DNA of 64,000 bases from Chryseobacterium indologenes (GTDB lineage Bacteria > Bacteroidota > Bacteroidia > Flavobacteriales > Weeksellaceae), in NCBI GenBank assembly GCA_002439165.1, contig DJTE01000003.1:1-64000 (forward strand), read 5' to 3'. Numbering within the stretch: position 1 is the stretch's first letter; every line of letters starts with the position of its first letter. Below are positions 18,053-27,027 of this stretch, one piece after another. The position numbers and the translations under genes are program-made. The notes below the pieces were generated by a model that saw nothing but the letters and a program-made list of their open reading frames with translations, was not told where the DNA came from and did not search any database.

Positions 18053-18607
18053 ATGAAAGCAATGGAAACCAATACCAAAAGAATTCTTTCGATCATGCAT
18101 GTTATTTCATGGATCATCTTTATCGGGGCCTGTATCACCGCAGGAGCACTTACATGTTCTTACATCATTACCGTAGTGAAACCCGAAGCAGCAAAAAACC
18201 TTTATAAAGGCATCAGCTTTTACCAGCTGTACCAGTCCGACCCTCAAATGTATTTCCGTACGGTAACCGTTATTATTTTCCTGGCGTGCTACAAAGCATA
18301 TCTGGCTTATTTTGTGGTAAAAATCTTCCTGAAACTTAATCTGGCAGCACCTTTCAGTGAAGAAATCAGGATGATGATCTCCAAAATCAGTTATGCCGCC
18401 CTTTCAATCGGTCTTATTTCCCTTATCGCCAGTTCTTATTTTTTCGATAAAGAATCGGTAAGATCAGGAATCTCCCCCGTTGAAGATCTTTATGAATATA
18501 TAGGGTCCGGAGCGGAATACCTGTTTTTCGGCGGGATCATTTTTATCATTGCCCAGGTATTTAAAAGAGGTATTGAACTTCAGTCCGAAAATGAATTAAC
18601 TATATAA
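18053..18607 (+). CDS. DUF2975 membrane protein
   Basis: 184 residues with four predicted membrane helices (about 14-36, 72-94, 110-130, 155-175). The segment KIFLKLNLAAPFSEEI between helices two and three and the overall layout match DUF2975 proteins, which are almost always encoded next to a small YozG-like HTH regulator, as here (7 bp downstream). A start at either Met1 (18053) or Met4 (18062) is possible. The biochemical role is unknown. Confidence 0.85.
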   Translation: MKAMETNTKRILSIMHVISWIIFIGACITAGALTCSYIITVVKPEAAKNLYKGISFYQLYQSDPQMYFRTVTVIIFLACYKAYLAYFVVKIFLKLNLAAPFSEEIRMMISKISYAALSIGLISLIASSYFFDKESVRSGISPVEDLYEYIGSGAEYLFFGGIIFIIAQVFKRGIELQSENELTI

Positions 18608-18614
18608 GAAAGAT

Positions 18615-18818
18615 ATGCCGATTATTGTAAACCTAGACGTTATTATGGCCAAAAGAAAAATGTCACTGAATGAGCTTTCGGAAAAAGTAGATCTTACCCT
18701 CTCCAACCTTTCTATTCTGAAAACAGGAAAAGCAAAAGCTATAAGATTCAGCACACTTGAAGCCATCTGCAAAGCCCTCGACTGCCAGCCAGGTGATATT
18801 CTGGAATACAAGGAATAA
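18615..18818 (+). CDS. Cro/C1-type (YozG-like) HTH regulator
   Basis: 67 residues making up a single xre-type helix-turn-helix: MSLNELSEKVDLTLSNLSILKTGKAKAIRF, then LEAICKALDCQPGDILEY. This is the standard short partner of DUF2975 proteins and likely controls this two-gene operon. The start at MPIIVNLDVIMAKRKM fits other family members. Confidence 0.92.
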   Translation: MPIIVNLDVIMAKRKMSLNELSEKVDLTLSNLSILKTGKAKAIRFSTLEAICKALDCQPGDILEYKE

Positions 18819-18831
18819 ATAAGATAAAACC

Positions 18832-18890
18832 CCGGAGAGAAAACTTAATGTTACGGTAAAACCCCTGTCGCATTCCTCTCCGGTTTATTT
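18832..18890 (+). terminator. Probable terminator after the DUF2975/HTH operon
   Basis: Inverted repeat CCGGAGAG / CTCTCCGG separated by about 36 bases and followed by TTTATTT. The loop is long for an intrinsic terminator, so confidence is moderate. Confidence 0.5.
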
Positions 18891-18942
18891 ACTTCTTATT
18901 TTCCAGGATTTAGACTTATATTTAGGGGCATCAAAATCTGAT

Positions 18943-19356
18943 ATGAAACAGCATACCACCAATTACATCAATACCCTTATTGAAATTGCCGAAGACTGTC
19001 CGGTATCAAAGGCACAGGCTCCTCTTGAAAAGAAGGAAAAAACACTGGCCAATCTTCAGTATGAAATAATTTCAGATCATCCGTATCAATTTTCATCAGA
19101 TGATATCCTCTTTGAGTGTTTTGCTTTGAAGAATGATGTTGCAGAAAGTGAGAAAGAAGAAGAAAGAATCCGGTTTTTCTCAAAAGGACAGGCCTGCCTG
19201 CGATGCTCTCCGCTGGCCAAACGTTACGGATTCGGGATTCATCATAACCAGGAAGGCAAAGTAGCTGTTTTTCCTGTCGAAAGCGAAACCTATCAGCAAT
19301 TACTGAATGACCCTTCGGTTACCAAAGTAAAAGCCATGCGTTCCAAAAGAAAATGA
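18943..19356 (+). CDS. DUF6157-like small protein
   Basis: 137 residues, cytoplasmic, no known catalytic motif. The N-terminus TTNYINTLIEIAEDCPVS and the central CLRCSPLAKRYGFGIHHN resemble a family of small uncharacterised proteins (DUF6157, from memory). Two cysteines (CLRC) in the conserved block might bind metal or form a disulfide. Transcribed alone upstream of the thioesterase promoter. Confidence 0.7.
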   Translation: MKQHTTNYINTLIEIAEDCPVSKAQAPLEKKEKTLANLQYEIISDHPYQFSSDDILFECFALKNDVAESEKEEERIRFFSKGQACLRCSPLAKRYGFGIHHNQEGKVAVFPVESETYQQLLNDPSVTKVKAMRSKRK

Positions 19357-19400
19357 TTGAGAAAATGAATGATTTTCTTCAGATCAATAAATAGTATTTC

Positions 19401-19432
19401 TTTGACAAACCCGCTTTTTAACATTAAATTTG
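19401..19432 (+). promoter_or_regulatory. Bacteroidetes promoter for the thioesterase/AraC pair
   Basis: TTTG at 19401-19404, a 20-base spacer, then TAAATTTG at 19425-19432: a near-ideal match to the Bacteroidetes sigma-A consensus. The ATG is at 19453, giving a short leader of about 15 bases. Confidence 0.7.
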
Positions 19433-19452
19433 TCCTGCTAATTATTAAAAAT

Positions 19453-19845
19453 ATGAACTATCATACCAGAAAATGGGTAAAACCCGAAGACCTGAACCCC
19501 AACCACTCTCTTTTTGGAGGAAGACTTCTCCAGTGGATTGACGAAGAGGCCGCACTGTATGCCATCATCCAACTGGAAAACACAAAAGTAGTCACCAAAT
19601 TTATCTCTGAGATCAACTTTGTAAGCTCTGCCAAACAGGGAGATATTATAGAAATAGGAATTGAAGCTGTTCATTTCGGAAACTCTTCCGTTACCCTGAG
19701 GTGTGATGTACGAAACAAAATGACCCACCAGACCATTATTACCGTTGATAAAATTGTTATGGTAAACCTTGATGCAGACGGAAATCCCTCTCCTCACGGA
19801 AAAACCCAGATTGAATTCGTAAAAGACAGGCTCAGCAAACCATGA
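19453..19845 (+). CDS. Acyl-CoA thioesterase, hotdog fold (YciA-like)
   Basis: 130 residues from ATG 19453, chosen because the promoter lies directly upstream. It has the acyl-CoA thioesterase pattern N-x-x-x-x-LFGGRLLQWIDEEAAL with the active-site Asp/Glu region, and INFVSSAKQGDIIEIG. Such enzymes hydrolyse acyl-CoA to free acid and CoA. The stop overlaps the start of the AraC/HMA regulator (ATGA), so the two are translationally coupled, an unexpected partner for a metal-type regulator. Confidence 0.88.
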   Translation: MNYHTRKWVKPEDLNPNHSLFGGRLLQWIDEEAALYAIIQLENTKVVTKFISEINFVSSAKQGDIIEIGIEAVHFGNSSVTLRCDVRNKMTHQTIITVDKIVMVNLDADGNPSPHGKTQIEFVKDRLSKP

Positions 19846-20402
19846 AGATCTTTATAAAGAATATGGTATGCAACAGGTGCATTGCCGCTGTTGAAAAAAT
19901 CTTTCACGACGCTGAAATACCGCTTCGTTCGGTTACACTTGGAAAAGCGGAAACAGAAGCTGACATTTCCGGTAAAATCATGCAGCAGATTGAGGAAAAA
20001 CTGCAGGAAACAGGTTTTGAAAGAATCAAAGATTCGGCTCATCAGCTGATTGACAAGATCAAAAACCTGATCATCATTAAAATCAGCGGACTGGATATTG
20101 ATGAGAGCTTTCTCCTCTCAGAATATTTAAGTTCAAAGCTGCACAAAGATTACAGCTCTCTTTCCAAAACCTTTTCTCAAAATGAAAACATCACGCTTGA
20201 ACAGTTTTTTATTCTTCAGAGAATAGAAAAAGCGAAAGAACTTCTGCTGTATAATGAGTTCAGCCTTACTGAAATTGCAGGTAAACTCGGCTACAAAAGT
20301 GTACAGCACCTTTCCACACAATTCCGCACTGTTACCGGCTTTACCCCTACTGAGTTCAAGAAACTGAAAGAACACAACAGAAAACCGCTTGACAGTGTTT
20401 AA
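19842..20402 (+). CDS. AraC-family regulator with N-terminal metal-binding (HMA-like) domain
   Basis: 186 residues. Residues 1-65 look like a heavy-metal-associated ferredoxin-like domain, with CNRC near residue 10 in the usual metal-loop place. Residues 95-180 form an AraC HTH: LEQFFILQRIEKAKELLLY, SLTEIAGKLGYKSVQHLSTQF, and FTPTEFKKL. The direct link of metal sensing and DNA binding, with a copper-type ATPase gene 190 bp downstream, suggests a metal-responsive activator of that ATPase. A terminator hairpin lies between the two, so they are probably separate transcripts. Confidence 0.85.
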   Translation: MKIFIKNMVCNRCIAAVEKIFHDAEIPLRSVTLGKAETEADISGKIMQQIEEKLQETGFERIKDSAHQLIDKIKNLIIIKISGLDIDESFLLSEYLSSKLHKDYSSLSKTFSQNENITLEQFFILQRIEKAKELLLYNEFSLTEIAGKLGYKSVQHLSTQFRTVTGFTPTEFKKLKEHNRKPLDSV

Positions 20403-20418
20403 GTGAAAAATCTTCCCG

Positions 20419-20479
20419 AACCGGAGTGTTTGAATAATCCGGTAAAAAGAAATATTCCTTTTTAAACACTCCGGTTTTT
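20419..20479 (+). terminator. Terminator between the AraC/HMA regulator and the ATPase
   Basis: Inverted repeat AACCGGAGTGTTT / AAACACTCCGGTT (13 bp) followed by TTT, with a loop of about 32 bases. A strong stem, though the loop is long. Confidence 0.7.
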
Positions 20480-20588
20480 ACGCCTCACCCCTGCTTGTCT
20501 TTTTCCCAAATTTTATAACTATTATCCTCAAATCTATAACAGCTTTAATTTTTGATTCCGGAAATTTGTATTATAAAATTCAAGGATC

Positions 20589-23465
20589 ATGGAAAGACAA
20601 TATAATATCCTCGGAATGACCTGTTCCGGCTGCCAGAAAAAAATATCAGAAAAACTCAACAGTATACCCGGTGTAAAAGCCGATGTCAATCTGGAGAACA
20701 ATACGGCAACCATCAGTTCCGATCACGAAATTGAGCTTTCAGCTTTAAACCAGGCTTTATCGGAAATAGGAAAATACAGCCTGGAAGACCCTGCAAAACC
20801 TGAAAAAACTTTTGTAAAGCCCCAGGACAGGGTTTCCCCTTCTTCTGTATATTACTGTCCGATGGAGTGCGAGGGTGAAAAGGTATATTTTAAACAGGGT
20901 GAAAGATGCCCGGTCTGCAATATGTACCTCGTTCCTATTGAAGAAAAACATGCCAAAGATCCGAATCATAAGCGGGCTTATTCATCATCAAACCTTCCGG
21001 AAAATTTTAAAGACAACATTGGAAAATACTATTGCCCGATGTTCTGTGAAGGTGAAAAAACCTATGATTCAGATACCGGCTGCCCGGTCTGCCATATGCA
21101 TCTGGAACCAATTACCGATGAACTTATAAAGAATGCTTCACAACACGGACATTCACATTCACATTCACATTCACATTCACATTCACATGATCAGCACGGG
21201 CATCATCAGCATGAAACCCCTAAGGTAACGGATGAAATGGCGGGAAGGTACTACTGCCCGATGTACTGCGAAGGCGATAAAACCTATGATTCCAATGTAG
21301 GCTGTCCGGTCTGCGGGATGGATCTGGTTAAATATCCGGAAAAGAAGACTGCAAAATACACCTGCCCGATGCATCCGGAGATCATCAGCAGCGAACCGGG
21401 AAGCTGCCCCATCTGCGGAATGGATCTTGTCAGAATGCCTGACAGCGGAGACGATGAAGAAGATGAAACCTATAATATATTAAGGAAGAAATTCTTTATT
21501 TCGCTTGCTTTTACCATCCCGGTTTTTATCCTTTCAATGGGCGGAATGTTTATCAATTTTCCTTTTTCTCATCAGACTCAGGGAATTATTGAGTTTATCC
21601 TGACGCTTCCTGTCATGTTTTACTCAGGGTGGTTTCTGCTGAAAAGAGGCTGGATCTCTTTCAAAACCTGGAATCTGAACATGTTCAGCCTTATTGCATT
21701 AGGGGTTGCCGCAGCGTTTATCTTCAGTATAACTGCCATTGCATTCCCGGGTATCATCCCGCATGAGATCCGCGGGCACGGCAGTGAAACACCGTTATAT
21801 TTTGAGGCGGTCTGTGTTATTTTAACCCTGGTTATCTTAGGACAGCTCATGGAAGCGGCAGCTCACAAAAAAACAGGAAATGCCATTAAGGAACTCATGA
21901 ACCTTTCCCCTGATGAAGCCAATCTCATGGTGAACGGAGAAGAAAAAAGAGTACTCCTTTCCCAGGTTAAAATCGGTGATCTTCTAAAAGTGAAACCGGG
22001 AGAAAAGATCCCCGTAGACGGAAAGATTGTTGAAGGAAATTCAGTTGTAGACGAAAGTATGATCACCGGAGAGCCCGTTCCTGTTGAGAAAGCTATTGAT
22101 GACAAAGTTTCTTCAGGAACGATCAATGGCAACCAGGTTTTCATTATGAAAGCTGAAAAGGTAGGTGATGAAACCCTTCTTTCACAGATTATAAAAATGG
22201 TGAATGAAGCAAGCCGGAGCAAGGCCCCTATTCAGAAACTGACCGATAAAGTTTCTAAAGTTTTTGTTCCGATAGTCATCGTCATTGCTGTACTTACCTT
22301 TATTTTATGGCAATTTTTTGGACCGGAGGGACAAAGAAGTCTTTTTGCATTCGTTAATGCCGTAGCGGTTTTAATTGTTGCCTGCCCGTGTGCATTGGGT
22401 CTTGCAACCCCCATGTCGCTGATGGTAGGAATCGGAAAAGGAGCTAAAAACGGGATTCTGATCAAAAATGCGGAAGCTCTTGAACAGATGAATAAAGTAA
22501 ATGTTCTGATTACCGATAAAACAGGAACACTTACAGAAGGAAAACCGTCTGTGGAACATATTGAAACTGCAGGCAGCGAAGACAAAAACGAAATGCTGAA
22601 ACTGGCCTTTTCACTGAATCAGAATTCAGAACACCCACTGTCGAATGCTGTGATCAGAAGAGCAAAAGAAGAAAATATTTCTGCTGAAAAAGTAGATCAG
22701 TTTGAAAATATTTCAGGAAAAGGAGTAAAAGGAAAGATCAACGGAAAAACAGTTTACTTAGGAAATGAAAGCCTTCTGACTGCTCACAACCTTAATATCC
22801 CTGACCAGATAAAACAAAAGGCAGTAGAAGTACAGTCAAAAGCGCACACCATTTCCTATATTGCGCAGGATCAGACCGTACTGGGCTTCATCAGTTTTAC
22901 CGACAAGATCAAGGAAAGCTCTAAAAAAGCAGTCAGACATCTGATGAATGAAGGAATTGATGTCATCATGATGACCGGAGATAATGAACATACAGCAAAA
23001 GCGGTTGCTGATGAACTGGGAATCATACACTTCAAAGCCAGCTGCCTTCCTGAAGATAAATTAAACGAAGTAAAAAGACTTCAGCAGCAGGGCAAGATTG
23101 TGGCCATGACCGGTGACGGAATCAATGATTCCCCTGCTCTCGCCCAGTCTGATGTGGGAATTGCGATGGGAACAGGAACCGACGTAGCCATTGAAAGTGC
23201 AGAGATCACGCTTCTGAAAGGTGATATTCTGGGGGTAGCCAAAGCAAAACTTCTGAGTGAAAAACTGCTTAAGAACATTAAAGAAAACCTCTTCTTTGCA
23301 TTCATCTATAATGTACTTGGGGTTCCGGTTGCCGCAGGACTGCTGTATCCTTTTTTTGGGATACTCCTGTCCCCGATGATTGCAGCAGCAGCAATGAGCT
23401 TCAGTTCTCTGTCCGTAATTCTGAATTCACTGAGATTAAATTCCGTGGATCTGGATATAGAATAG
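20589..23465 (+). CDS. copA: Copper-type P1B ATPase with several N-terminal metal-binding modules
   Basis: 958 residues. Residues 1-65: HMA domain with MTCSGC. Residues ~88-280: four Cys/Met/His modules, three of the form YYCPMxCxGxKxY...CPVCxM and one YTCPMHPEI...CPICGM, typical of heavy-metal-binding repeats on Bacteroidetes and silver/copper ATPases. Between modules two and three is a His-rich linker (HS repeated six times). The ATPase core has eight helices, CPC in VACPCALGLATP, DKTGTLT, an HP motif in SEHPLS, and GDGINDSPAL. Expected to export Cu+ or Ag+ from the cytoplasm using ATP. An AraC/HMA regulator is upstream. Confidence 0.95.
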   Translation: MERQYNILGMTCSGCQKKISEKLNSIPGVKADVNLENNTATISSDHEIELSALNQALSEIGKYSLEDPAKPEKTFVKPQDRVSPSSVYYCPMECEGEKVYFKQGERCPVCNMYLVPIEEKHAKDPNHKRAYSSSNLPENFKDNIGKYYCPMFCEGEKTYDSDTGCPVCHMHLEPITDELIKNASQHGHSHSHSHSHSHSHDQHGHHQHETPKVTDEMAGRYYCPMYCEGDKTYDSNVGCPVCGMDLVKYPEKKTAKYTCPMHPEIISSEPGSCPICGMDLVRMPDSGDDEEDETYNILRKKFFISLAFTIPVFILSMGGMFINFPFSHQTQGIIEFILTLPVMFYSGWFLLKRGWISFKTWNLNMFSLIALGVAAAFIFSITAIAFPGIIPHEIRGHGSETPLYFEAVCVILTLVILGQLMEAAAHKKTGNAIKELMNLSPDEANLMVNGEEKRVLLSQVKIGDLLKVKPGEKIPVDGKIVEGNSVVDESMITGEPVPVEKAIDDKVSSGTINGNQVFIMKAEKVGDETLLSQIIKMVNEASRSKAPIQKLTDKVSKVFVPIVIVIAVLTFILWQFFGPEGQRSLFAFVNAVAVLIVACPCALGLATPMSLMVGIGKGAKNGILIKNAEALEQMNKVNVLITDKTGTLTEGKPSVEHIETAGSEDKNEMLKLAFSLNQNSEHPLSNAVIRRAKEENISAEKVDQFENISGKGVKGKINGKTVYLGNESLLTAHNLNIPDQIKQKAVEVQSKAHTISYIAQDQTVLGFISFTDKIKESSKKAVRHLMNEGIDVIMMTGDNEHTAKAVADELGIIHFKASCLPEDKLNEVKRLQQQGKIVAMTGDGINDSPALAQSDVGIAMGTGTDVAIESAEITLLKGDILGVAKAKLLSEKLLKNIKENLFFAFIYNVLGVPVAAGLLYPFFGILLSPMIAAAAMSFSSLSVILNSLRLNSVDLDIE
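21150..21188 (+). repeat. In-frame hexanucleotide repeat coding for His-Ser
   Basis: Six perfect copies of CATTCA plus a partial copy inside the ATPase gene. Each copy adds one His-Ser pair. Since the unit is six bases long, gain or loss of copies changes linker length without shifting the frame. Confidence 0.97.
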
Positions 23466-23837
23466 CCTGAGTCTGACGTTAAAGAATTAAGGATAAAAAG
23501 CCGGAAGAAGGGAGAAAGAGGACAGAAGTACCTTTAGTTACAATACTGAAAGCTATTGTAAAATCTGAATAATTCTGAAAAAGGCATCCATCTCATGATT
23601 GATGACCTTCAGAACTTCCCTCTTCCGGCTTACCCCGGACTGAAGCCGGATCACAGTAGGTCTCATAAAAATATAATTTGGCTGAGTATTTGTTTTTTTC
23701 TTATAACCTCTAAAATAAATGATTTAAACTTCATCAGAGATTTGATATTGCAGCAAAACTAAAAGCTGTTAATGCCAAAATCTGACGTATTATATTTTAA
23801 ACTTTATCAAAAAGGTTCTGAACTTAAATATAATATC
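23466..23837. other. Intergenic region with a long-range inverted repeat
   Basis: No gene seen. An imperfect inverted repeat, AAGCCGGAAGAAGGGA near 23499 and TCCCTCTTCCGGCTT near 23617, is separated by about 100 bases. It could form a long stem, end copA transcription, or be a degenerate mobile sequence. The remainder is AT-rich spacer before the DUF72 gene. Confidence 0.5.
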
Positions 23838-24575
23838 ATGAACAAAGCAATTTATACAGGCTGTTCCGGATTTTACAATAACGACTGGAAAGGGACATTA
23901 TATCCTGAAAATACTCAGAGTAAAGAATTTCTTACCCTATATTCACAGGTTTTCAATTCGGTAGAAATCAATTCTACTTTTTACCGTAAGCCAACGGCCA
24001 AAACCCTTTTGAAATGGTATGAAGAAACTCCGGATCATTTCAGGTTTTTCGTTAAGATCCCCAAAATTATTTCCCATGAAAAGCGTATGAAGGAGTCTAA
24101 AGAAGAAATTATGGAGTTTTGCCGCCACATTGCAGTGCATTTAAAAGAAAAACTATCAGGTTTTTTATATCAGTTCCCTCCGTCTTTTAAAAATACGCCT
24201 GAAAATCTGGAACTGATCCTCAACAACCTTGATTTCGGATATGTTAATACCATTGAATTCCGTCACCGTTCCTGGTGGCAGGAAAATATCTTTACCGTAT
24301 TAAAAGAACACCGTATTATTTTTTCCGGTGTCAGTTTTCCGGGCGATCTTCCGGAAGACATCATCAACAATCATCCTGAAGCTCTTTATTACAGGCTTCA
24401 TGGGAAACCGGTTCTTTACAAATCCGAATATAGCCATCATTTTCTTGATCATCTTGCAGAAGAAATACTGAAAACGGAAAAGAAAGTTTTTATATTTTTC
24501 AACAACACATGGGGAACAGCAGCCATTAATAATGCTTTGTATTTAAAAAAGCTGTTAGAAAAGAAAGGCATTTAG
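23838..24575 (+). CDS. DUF72 domain-containing protein
   Basis: 245 residues from ATG 23838 (a start 22 codons upstream lacks family similarity). Typical DUF72 features are YTGCSGFYNNDWKGTLYPEN at the N-terminus, FNSVEINSTFYRKP, FRFFVKIPKIISHEKR, EFRHRSWW, YYRLHGKP and FFNNTWG. The fold is a TIM-barrel-like enzyme of the YecE group, whose function is unsettled. Convergent with the minus-strand gene at 24581. Confidence 0.93.
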   Translation: MNKAIYTGCSGFYNNDWKGTLYPENTQSKEFLTLYSQVFNSVEINSTFYRKPTAKTLLKWYEETPDHFRFFVKIPKIISHEKRMKESKEEIMEFCRHIAVHLKEKLSGFLYQFPPSFKNTPENLELILNNLDFGYVNTIEFRHRSWWQENIFTVLKEHRIIFSGVSFPGDLPEDIINNHPEALYYRLHGKPVLYKSEYSHHFLDHLAEEILKTEKKVFIFFNNTWGTAAINNALYLKKLLEKKGI

Positions 24576-24580
24576 AATTC

Positions 24581-25405
24581 TCATTTTTCAACCAGAACAT
24601 CTACATTAATAGAAGGTTCACCCACTGAAAACTTTTTCCATTCTCCGAAATAGTTTCTGTAATAGGTATTCTTTGAAAATGCAAAAATATTTCCTGCCAG
24701 ATAAAGTTTTCCTTTAAAATCTTCAGAAACTCTCACTGAGACAAAAAAATCTTCATGAGTCCAGATCCCTTTGTCACTCACATCAAGAGAAACCGTATTA
24801 TTTTTAATATCATCCTTAGTAACTGTCATTTTCAGCGTTTCATTGGCCAGAGATTCTCCCGGAAAACCATTTTCAGATTTCTGAATATCAAAGATCAGTG
24901 TTACAGGCTGTTCCAGTGTGAAAAAAGCCAGGTTAACATTAATTCCCTTCACCTTAGCTCTTTTAGTATTCTTAATCCTTATAGCATATTCCCTGAATAA
25001 TTTGGACGCATCTTCCGAGTTGTAACCGCAGTAACTTCTCTTCGCATTTCTGGTTCCGAAATTTTTCAGAATGTATTTTTTAGGGATAATTTCCACCTTA
25101 TCTATTTCAATAGCCTTCTCTTTAAGAACAATCGTATGGTTTCCCAATGCTTCAAACGCCGAAACACTCATCTGAAAAGGTTCATAACCATTCACTGCTA
25201 TTTTTAAGATTTTATTTTTTTCAATGCCCTCAAGGTTAATGATGTACTTTCCGTCTCTATCTGTAACATCTCCGATATCTGTATTTTCAACCCCGATTCT
25301 AGTATCGGAAAGCGGAGATTTCTTTTCGGTAAAAATTGTTCCTGAGATCTGTTGAGCGGATAATGTTCCCGTTGTCAGCAGCAGAAATATATATTTGAGT
25401 TCCAT
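24581..25405 (-). CDS. Exported protein with carboxypeptidase-like regulatory domain
   Basis: 274 residues from ATG 25405, giving a signal peptide MELKYIFLLLTTGTLSAQ. Residues ~19-95 form a carboxypeptidase D regulatory-like beta-sandwich (ISGTIFTEKKSPLSDTRIGV, DVTDRDGKYIIN, VNGYEPFQMSV), as in the N-terminus of many TonB-dependent receptors. No barrel follows; the rest is an uncharacterised beta-rich domain (about 110-274). Probably a periplasmic or outer-membrane-associated protein. Transcribed alone. Confidence 0.8.
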   Translation of the reverse strand: MELKYIFLLLTTGTLSAQQISGTIFTEKKSPLSDTRIGVENTDIGDVTDRDGKYIINLEGIEKNKILKIAVNGYEPFQMSVSAFEALGNHTIVLKEKAIEIDKVEIIPKKYILKNFGTRNAKRSYCGYNSEDASKLFREYAIRIKNTKRAKVKGINVNLAFFTLEQPVTLIFDIQKSENGFPGESLANETLKMTVTKDDIKNNTVSLDVSDKGIWTHEDFFVSVRVSEDFKGKLYLAGNIFAFSKNTYYRNYFGEWKKFSVGEPSINVDVLVEK

Positions 25406-25457
25406 GATTTCAAAATAAGTTCCGAATATAAGAAGAAATAGCACTATTCTAGCAGAC

Positions 25458-25744
25458 TTAGAGCCTGTTTAAATTTTATTCAGACGCTTAATCATCAGAT
25501 GTTTTATTGAAATTCCTAATGGATTATGTTTGAAATTACTTGTTGATTAAAAAGATTTCACGCAAAGCTGATGAATAATTACGCTTTATTTTAAGTGGGC
25601 AAAGTGATGCGACTTCTTTGCTTCCTGGAAATATACATAATGAAGCTAAAGCCTATTGCGTTAGGAAGACAAAATCATAAGTATATTATCTTTTATTCAA
25701 AAAATATTCAAATAATCTGATTTAGAAATTTAAACAGGTTCTAA
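25458..25744. mobile_element. MITE-like element with ~19-bp imperfect terminal inverted repeats
   Basis: The left end TTAGAGCCTGTTTAAATTT at 25458 and the reverse complement of the right end (TTAGAACCTGTTTAAATTT, ending near 25744) differ by one base. The ~285 bp between them has no sizeable ORF. The same end sequence, TTTAAACAGGTTCTA, occurs at 10-24. A target duplication could not be defined. It fits a non-autonomous mobile element or the scar of a decayed insertion sequence. Confidence 0.55.
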
Positions 25745-26049
25745 AAAAATAATGATTTTTGCAGGCAGAGGTAGATAAGCTGGAATTAAAATAAATCACC
25801 AGGGAAAGAAGAATATGTTATTCATCAGAAAAAGCAATAATAGAAATATTTTCAATATCAATAAATGTTAAAAAATAAAGATAATCAAACATAAACTGAA
25901 TTTTAATATCTTGGTTTAAAAACACTGAAAAACAAGCACCTTAAAATAACCTTAAAAAGAATATTTTTAACAAACACTGGCATATATTTTGTTAACATTT
26001 AGAAGTTAATTTTAACGATTTTTTAACAATTTAATTTTCCATTATCTTT
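25745..26049. other. AT-rich intergenic region upstream of the deacetylase gene
   Basis: Very AT-rich, with no gene or clear hairpin. It holds runs such as TTTAACAATTTAATTTTCC close to the start of the deacetylase gene. Promoter elements could not be assigned with confidence. Confidence 0.4.
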
Positions 26050-26916
26050 ATGAAAAAAATTTTTGCGGAAAAGTCAACAAATAAGACTTTTCTAGGGATG
26101 TTTGCATTGGTGAGTGCAACTTCATTTTTATTAAACAGCTGTAATTACAAAACTGAGGTGAAAGATACCGAACAGGTGATTTCACAGGAACATCCCCCCG
26201 CAGAAATAGTCCCCGGGCCTGATGAGGAAATCCCGGATCCGGACAAAAGGGTCATCTATCTTACTTTTGATGACGGCCCCAATCAGGGTACAGAAAATCT
26301 CATTAAGATTCTTAACAAAAGAAATGTATGTGCTACTGCGTTTTTAGTAGGGAAACATGCTTATGGGAGCAAAAAGCAAAAAGATGATATGGAGCTTTTA
26401 AAAAGCAATCCACTGATTGAACTGGCCAACCACAGCTTTACACATGCCCACAACAAATACACCGATTTTTATAAAAATGCGGATGCAGTAGTCCGTGATT
26501 TTGATGTTGCCAAAGACAGCCTTAAACTTTACGATAAGATCGCAAGAACCCCGGGAAGAAATATCTGGAGACTCAACAACATCAATGTAACTGATATAAA
26601 AAGCTCTGCCGCAGCTGCCAACGGACTGAAAAAAGCAGGATATAAAGTAATCGGATGGGATCTTGAATGGAGACCTTCCCAACACATGACCCTGAAAGGC
26701 AGCCATGAAGCAATGCTGAAAAAAGTAGACAGCATTTTCCTGAATGATCTGGAAAAAACATCAAGACATCTGGTTTTCTTAACCCATGATCAGTATCTCA
26801 GAGATGCTGACTCTATTAATGAACTCGACATGTTTATTGAAAAGCTGCAGAAGAGCAATAAATTCGTATTCAGAAAAATATCACAATATCCTAAGATTAA
26901 TGAAATCCTGAATTAA
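26050..26916 (+). CDS. Polysaccharide deacetylase (NodB-type), lipoprotein
   Basis: 288 residues with a lipoprotein signal ending LLNSC (Cys31). The NodB domain begins at VIYLTFDDGPNQGT (motif 1, catalytic Asp and metal Asp), continues with ELANHSFTHAHNKY (motif 2, HSxxH form), RTPGRN (motif 3), and a late FLTHD. Expected to remove acetyl groups from N-acetylglucosamine-type residues of cell-wall or exopolysaccharides, or xylan, using one metal ion. Single gene. Confidence 0.92.
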   Translation: MKKIFAEKSTNKTFLGMFALVSATSFLLNSCNYKTEVKDTEQVISQEHPPAEIVPGPDEEIPDPDKRVIYLTFDDGPNQGTENLIKILNKRNVCATAFLVGKHAYGSKKQKDDMELLKSNPLIELANHSFTHAHNKYTDFYKNADAVVRDFDVAKDSLKLYDKIARTPGRNIWRLNNINVTDIKSSAAAANGLKKAGYKVIGWDLEWRPSQHMTLKGSHEAMLKKVDSIFLNDLEKTSRHLVFLTHDQYLRDADSINELDMFIEKLQKSNKFVFRKISQYPKINEILN

Positions 26917-26943
26917 CTGTAACAGGATAAACCAGAGATAACA

Positions 26944-26975
26944 GAACCGCCGGTTTAAGACCGGTGGTTCTTAAG
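26944..26975 (+). terminator. Probable terminator after the deacetylase gene
   Basis: Hairpin GAACCGCCGGT / ACCGGTGGTTC (one G-T pair) with a five-base loop, followed by a modest T-rich stretch. Confidence 0.6.
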
Positions 26976-27027
26976 TATTTTACAGATTCATTAGTTTTTT
27001 GTTTTTATTATTCTGAAATTTGCATTT

